Assembly: GCA_003518245.1 (NCBI GenBank)
Contig: DOZA01000112.1
Span: forward strand, 1 to 10,180
DNA: 10,180 nt
Source: Bacteroidales bacterium
GTDB taxonomy: Bacteria; Bacteroidota; Bacteroidia; Bacteroidales; VadinHA17
Reading direction: 5' to 3'
In this document: one piece after another, positions 7,212 through 10,180 of the stretch
Layout of the letters: each line of letters starts with the position of its first letter
How positions within the stretch are numbered: the first letter of the stretch is position 1
Made by a program: the position numbers and the translations under genes
The notes under the pieces: generated by a model
Seen by the model: the letters and a program-made list of their open reading frames with translations, nothing else
Databases searched by the model: none
Told to the model about the DNA's origin: nothing

Positions 7212-7805
7212 ATGGCATTAAGCCTGAAAAGGGAAAATGGCGATAACCGGGATGATGATGAACTGATAAGGGATTATCTTTCATCCGGCAGCAATGAAAT
7301 ACTGGGAATACTGTATGGCAGGTATATGGAACTGGTTTATGGTGTTTGTCTTAAATACTTTAGAAACACTGACAGGGCGCAGGACGCAGTAATGGATATA
7401 TTCGAAAAACTGGTAACTGAGTTGCCCCGGCATAATATCAGTAATTTCAGAAGCTGGCTGTACGTACTCACAAAAAATCATTGCCTGATGGATATAAGAG
7501 CATCAAAGAAGGTAGCGGGCAGGACGGTAAATATTGAGGATCATGAATACCTGTTTATGGAAAACGGCTTTGAAATGCATCATGTAGATAAAAGTGATAT
7601 TAATAATAATGAAGCTCTTGAGAATTGTATTGAGCAACTGAAGAAAGATCAGAGGAGATGTATCAGGCTGTTTTATTATGACAATAAATGTTACAGGGAG
7701 ATTGCTTATCTGTTAAAAATTAATGAGAAGAAGGTAAAATCTCATCTGCAAAATGCAAAAAGGAACCTGAACATATGTATGGAAGAGAATTATGAAGAAG
7801 AGTAA
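7212..7805 (+). CDS. ECF-like sigma-70 family sigma factor
   Basis: A small two-domain sigma factor of 197 residues. I place the start at ATG 7212 rather than the in-frame GTG at 7206, because the GTG overlaps the last base of the -7 box and would hardly be transcribed. Region 2 spans about 33-97 (YGRYMELVYGVCLKYFRNTDRAQDAVMDIFEKL, then FRSWLYVLTKNHCLMDIR) and region 4 about 136-187 (LENCIEQLKKDQRRCIRLFYYDNKCYREIAYLLKINEKKVKSHLQNAKRNL), with the helix-turn-helix at about 160-183. Regions 1 and 3 are absent, as expected for ECF factors. Its stop overlaps the next gene by 14 bases, so sigma factor and presumed anti-sigma factor are made together. The target promoters cannot be told. Confidence 0.92.
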   Translation: MALSLKRENGDNRDDDELIRDYLSSGSNEILGILYGRYMELVYGVCLKYFRNTDRAQDAVMDIFEKLVTELPRHNISNFRSWLYVLTKNHCLMDIRASKKVAGRTVNIEDHEYLFMENGFEMHHVDKSDINNNEALENCIEQLKKDQRRCIRLFYYDNKCYREIAYLLKINEKKVKSHLQNAKRNLNICMEENYEEE

Positions 7806-8790
7806 GAGAAATATCTGCAGTCAGGCTGAAGAGATTATCCGTTACCTGGAGGATAAGATGACTCCGGCTGAAAGGAATGCTTTCGAAAGGAAGCTCCAGT
7901 CTGATCCTTTTCTTGCTGAGGCAGTGGAGGGTTATTCTCTTATTGAGCCAGGCTGGGTTGACAATGATATTGAAAAATTGCAGGCAATGATGAGTTCCAG
8001 GACTCGCAGGAAGAGCACAATATTATACCGGGTAGTTGCAGCAGTGATTGTGCTGGTTGCGATTTCATCTGTATTGCTTGTAAAAAACCTCAGGCAGCCT
8101 GACCTTAAGATGGCAGAGGGCAGGGGTATAGAAGCCAGGGAAGCACCACAGATGCCTGTTCCTGAATCTGCAAAAGCAAAAGCTGTAACTTCAGAAGATA
8201 TGGGTATAGGCAAGCAGGAGCTTAAGGAATTACCTGAAGAAAAGGGAATAACGGAGTATTATGACCTGGCTGCTGATTCAGCTTTTGAAGATGCATTTAT
8301 GATAGCCGAAGAAGAAATACGTAAAGGTGAGAAAGATAAAGAAATAGCAGATGCAGCACTTGAAGAAACACCCGTAAAAGGAAAAGAGACTGAGGCAGCT
8401 GAGAGAATTACCGGTGTAACAGCGAGGCCGGAAACAATGAAGAAAGCAAGAAGAATGAACGAGGTTGCTGCAGTGCAGGATGAAGCATTCAACATATCAA
8501 GAGATGCACAACCGGTAGTTGGTGAGAAGGAATATCTCAAGTACCTTGAAAATAAGCAGGTTTATCCTGTTGGATATGAAGATGCAGGCAGGGTTGTTGT
8601 CAGGCTTGAACTGATTATTGAAGATAATGGGACTATCGAAGAAATAAAAATCACAGAAAACCCCGCAAAAGTATTCTCTGATGAGACCATACGACTGGTG
8701 AAGGAAGGCCCTGTATGGCTGCCAGCCTTAAAAGAAGGGCAGGCTGTCAGGGATACTATAGTCCTGAAAGTTATATTTAAAGTACCATAA
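7792..8790 (+). CDS. Single-pass membrane protein: anti-sigma-like N-terminus, TonB_C-like periplasmic C-terminus
   Basis: The 332-residue protein has three parts. Residues 9-60 (QAEEIIRYLEDKMTPAERNAFERKL, then QSDPFLAEAVEGY) match the short helical cytoplasmic segment of Bacteroidota anti-sigma factors; no zinc-binding HxxxCxxC is present. Residues 79-98 are a transmembrane helix after a basic RTRRK, giving an N-in topology. Residues 99-240 are a charged, Glu/Lys/Ala-rich, probably extended linker. Residues 247-331 (YLKYLENKQVYPVGYED, VVVRLELIIEDNGTIEEIKITENP, a WLPA motif and VLKVIFKVP) resemble a TonB C-terminal domain. The start overlaps the sigma gene by 14 bases, with a weak GGAAGAG five bases upstream, pointing to translational coupling. 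I infer that it sequesters the sigma factor and releases it on a periplasmic contact. It could instead be annotated simply as an energy transducer TonB. Confidence 0.82.
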   Translation: MKKSKRNICSQAEEIIRYLEDKMTPAERNAFERKLQSDPFLAEAVEGYSLIEPGWVDNDIEKLQAMMSSRTRRKSTILYRVVAAVIVLVAISSVLLVKNLRQPDLKMAEGRGIEAREAPQMPVPESAKAKAVTSEDMGIGKQELKELPEEKGITEYYDLAADSAFEDAFMIAEEEIRKGEKDKEIADAALEETPVKGKETEAAERITGVTARPETMKKARRMNEVAAVQDEAFNISRDAQPVVGEKEYLKYLENKQVYPVGYEDAGRVVVRLELIIEDNGTIEEIKITENPAKVFSDETIRLVKEGPVWLPALKEGQAVRDTIVLKVIFKVP

Positions 8791-8798
8791 CGAAGAAC

Positions 8799-9611
8799 CT
8801 ACTTATTATATCCGGTAAGCTTTAATGATGCCATATGTCTGCATTCAACAAGTCCTTCTTCTATTTCTTCAAATGCTTCAATCCATGGCATCCATCCTAT
8901 TGCAATTTCAGCGGGCAGTATTTTTGGAACATCCTTATTAAAAAAGAGTCGGGGTTCCTGGCCATAGATTGCTTTATGAATCTCTTCTTCAGATTTACCC
9001 TGTGAGCGGAGCGATTCTTCATATGTTTTTATTTGCCCTGCATACATTTCAGAAAAATCAGGTTGTAAAAAGAAACAATTAAAAGAACCGGCAGGTGTGA
9101 TAACATCTTCTGATCCTGTTCCTTTTGTCCATGACACATACTGGGTATAAGCACCCTGCTGTTTAATCTGCGTATTAAGCATTTCTAATATCCCGGACAG
9201 TTTTTCGTCGCTCATAGGAGTAATATCGATCTTTTCTCCATTCTCATCGGTCCCTGTTGCCTTAACTAATTTCATCTGCTGTGGATTTATAAGGTAATGG
9301 ATGTCAATACCATGGCCCTTTTCTTCAATCCAAAGGTTCCCTTTTTCTATGCTGGTAACTTTCAGCTCAATTACTGATTCCTCTTCACCACTCATGACCG
9401 AGTATTTAACCCAGTCTCCAACTTTAAGATCCTTCCCGAAGCGATACTTTAAAGTGTATTGGATAATAGCAGTTTGTTGATCAGTGTCGCTTAAATCCTG
9501 TGGATAAGCATTATTATTACCACAAATAAAGAATAAGACAAAGGCGAATACTGTCAGGTAGAAGCAATAAACCAATAAATGATTTTCCTGTTTGAAAATT
9601 TTTTGTAACAT
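8799..9611 (-). CDS. Exported protein of unknown function
   Basis: I do not recognise this 270-residue protein as a characterised family. Residues 13-30 are a hydrophobic signal segment, and the rest is soluble and acidic, so it is probably periplasmic. Visible features are YRFGKDLKVGDWVKYSV (56-72), then beta-rich sequence with YLINPQQMKLV (106-116), and EDVITPAGSFNCFFLQ (168-183), a pattern like the DxVxTPAGxFxCxxL strand seen in some DUF3108-like beta-rich envelope proteins. Cys179 and Cys257 could pair. The C-terminal GWMPWIEAFEEIEEGLVE (239-256) is acidic. The start ATG at 9611 has no Shine-Dalgarno site, and no -7 box was found in the 75 bases upstream. Its stop lies 8 bases from the stop of the convergent anti-sigma gene with no terminator between. 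Confidence 0.75.
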   Translation of the reverse strand: MLQKIFKQENHLLVYCFYLTVFAFVLFFICGNNNAYPQDLSDTDQQTAIIQYTLKYRFGKDLKVGDWVKYSVMSGEEESVIELKVTSIEKGNLWIEEKGHGIDIHYLINPQQMKLVKATGTDENGEKIDITPMSDEKLSGILEMLNTQIKQQGAYTQYVSWTKGTGSEDVITPAGSFNCFFLQPDFSEMYAGQIKTYEESLRSQGKSEEEIHKAIYGQEPRLFFNKDVPKILPAEIAIGWMPWIEAFEEIEEGLVECRHMASLKLTGYNK

Positions 9612-9686
9612 GATTTTTCTGATTTAAAAATTATTTGCCCTGTTTAACTTCCTGAGAGAAGGAAGTGTTCTTTGTAAAAACACAAG
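9612..9686. other. Intergenic stretch with two small inverted repeats
   Basis: Between the unknown exported gene and the peptidase remnant there are two short hairpins, ACTTCCT/AGGAAGT (9647-9653, 9660-9666) and GTGTT/AACAC (9665-9669, 9678-9682). Neither has a T tract in the useful direction on the minus strand, so I do not call a terminator. No promoter consensus was found here for the 8799-9611 gene. Confidence 0.3.
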
Positions 9687-9863
9687 TTACGAATTATTTG
9701 ATACACGGCTCCTGAATTCTATCAGAAAAGTTTTATAATCAAGGGAGTATACGTCTATAAATACTCTGGCATGGTCATTATCCCTCATAAGGGATTTTAC
9801 ATAATTCAGGAATTTACCCCTGCCGTATTTTGTAATTAAGTAATCCACAATGCAGGCAAATTT
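9687..9863 (-). pseudogene. C-terminal remnant resembling a zinc metallopeptidase (peptidase MA-like)
   Basis: A minus-strand frame without a usable ATG at its beginning ends in TAA at 9687-9689 and stays open up to an in-frame stop at 9903-9905. Its last 58 residues include CIVDYLITKYGRGKFLNYVK, a short acidic turn with HARVFIDVYSLDYKTF, and LIEFRSRV. The order, a helix ending in DYLxxKYG, a helix, an Ala/Val-F-xx-Y-G/S turn and a final EF-basic helix, is the pattern at the C-terminus of gluzincin-type peptidases such as the peptidase MA family. The metal-binding HExxH part would be far upstream and is missing; a transposase lies there instead. The family call is from pattern only; that it is a broken coding fragment is better supported. 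Confidence 0.55.
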
Positions 9864-9953
9864 TCGAGATTTTGAAATACTCTTAGATAAATATAATATT
9901 AATTACGTATACAAGGTAATCTTAAGGTTTGGTATTACAGTAAAGCGCAAAAG

Positions 9954-9978
9954 AATCCTATTGCCAATTAATAGGATT
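9954..9978. repeat. Hairpin spanning the transposase stop codon
   Basis: AATCCTATT (9954-9962) and AATAGGATT (9970-9978) form a perfect 9-base stem with a 7-base loop. It contains the TAG stop of the Y1 transposase. IS200/IS605-type and REP-associated elements carry subterminal hairpins recognised by the transposase, so this may be its right end; on the minus strand it is followed only by CTTTTG, a poor terminator tail. Confidence 0.45.
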
Positions 9979-10180
9979 TTCCCGGATGTATTCTCTTTTC
10001 TGTTCCAGGTATTTCTGGTTACGTATTATATGATCATTGAAGCCGGGCTGCCATGCAAAAACGGATTTATTTTTTCTGATTTCGTATGTGACCGCACCCT
10101 TGTACCAATTAATGATCCTTGAGACGTTATTATTTAACATCGGGTTTTTGTGTCCGGTAACACCACCTTTCTTGATATTG
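9958..10180 (-). CDS. Y1 (IS200/REP-associated type) tyrosine transposase, 3' part
   Basis: The frame enters from the window edge and ends in TAG at 9958-9960, giving 73 residues. The sequence GGVTGHKNPML, INWYKGAVTYEIRK, FAWQPGFNDHIIRN and REYIRENPINW follows closely the C-terminal half of Bacteroidota transposases of the Y1_Tnp family, HUH single-strand DNA nucleases. The Tyr in REYIRENP is the likely catalytic tyrosine; the HUH histidines would be beyond the edge. After the stop the same frame continues DSFALYCNTKP before the next stop, and family members often continue NWxxDxF, so the TAG may be a recent nonsense change removing only the tail. The element sits immediately upstream of the metallopeptidase remnant and probably interrupted that gene. 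Confidence 0.88.
   Translation of the reverse strand, partial: NIKKGGVTGHKNPMLNNNVSRIINWYKGAVTYEIRKNKSVFAWQPGFNDHIIRNQKYLEQKREYIRENPINWQ

Noticed and set aside
9647..9682. Hairpins ACTTCCT/AGGAAGT and GTGTT/AACAC as a terminator
   Set aside because: No T tract follows on the minus strand, the only strand with an upstream gene fragment here.
9850..10122. Plus-strand 90-codon ORF
   Set aside because: It lies opposite the Y1 transposase and the peptidase remnant, whose minus-strand translations are clearly family-like; it has no recognisable content.

Overview
The window looks like chromosomal DNA of a member of the Bacteroidota, most likely Bacteroidales/Marinilabiliales-like. The evidence is a short 286-residue primary sigma factor of the type this phylum uses, a textbook Bacteroidota promoter (TTTG, 20-base spacer, TATCTTTG) in front of it, AT-rich leaders mostly without Shine-Dalgarno sites, and families typical of the phylum: a carboxypeptidase-regulatory/VWA/DUF3520 surface protein, a sigma/anti-sigma pair and a TonB-like C-terminus. 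No tRNA, rRNA or CRISPR array was seen.

Layout. 2-1445 (minus): dapF followed by a secreted S9-type alpha/beta hydrolase, cut by the window edge; 31 bases separate them, so probably one transcript. 1620-4078 (plus): a membrane-anchored HtrA/DegP protease, then rpoD with its own promoter and a strong bidirectional terminator. 4155-5093: a decay zone. It holds the last 54 codons of a MATE efflux transporter (minus) abutting a frameshifted and 3'-truncated DDE transposase (plus). 5097-8790: the most interesting block. A large VWA-domain protein (minus) is divergent from an ECF-like sigma factor (plus), which overlaps by 14 bases a single-pass protein that joins an anti-sigma-like cytoplasmic N-terminus to a periplasmic TonB_C-like domain. 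The 127-base divergent region carries a nested dyad and a -7 box so close to the sigma ATG that the mRNA should be nearly leaderless. 8799-9611 (minus): an unrecognised exported protein, convergent with the anti-sigma gene. 9687-10180 (minus): a C-terminal remnant resembling the end of a zinc metallopeptidase, followed upstream by the 3' part of a Y1 (IS200/REP-associated type) transposase that runs off the window.

How the parts work together. dapF supplies meso-diaminopimelate for peptidoglycan and lysine. HtrA is envelope quality control. RpoD is the housekeeping sigma factor. The VWA/sigma/anti-sigma-TonB group looks like a self-contained cell-surface signalling unit: an envelope VWA protein sensing or assembling something, and a membrane anti-sigma that could be pulled or contacted through its TonB-like periplasmic domain. 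That is inference; only the domains and the arrangement are visible. Two independent mobile-element scars, each next to a truncated host gene, mark the flanks of this block as sites of past insertion and deletion.
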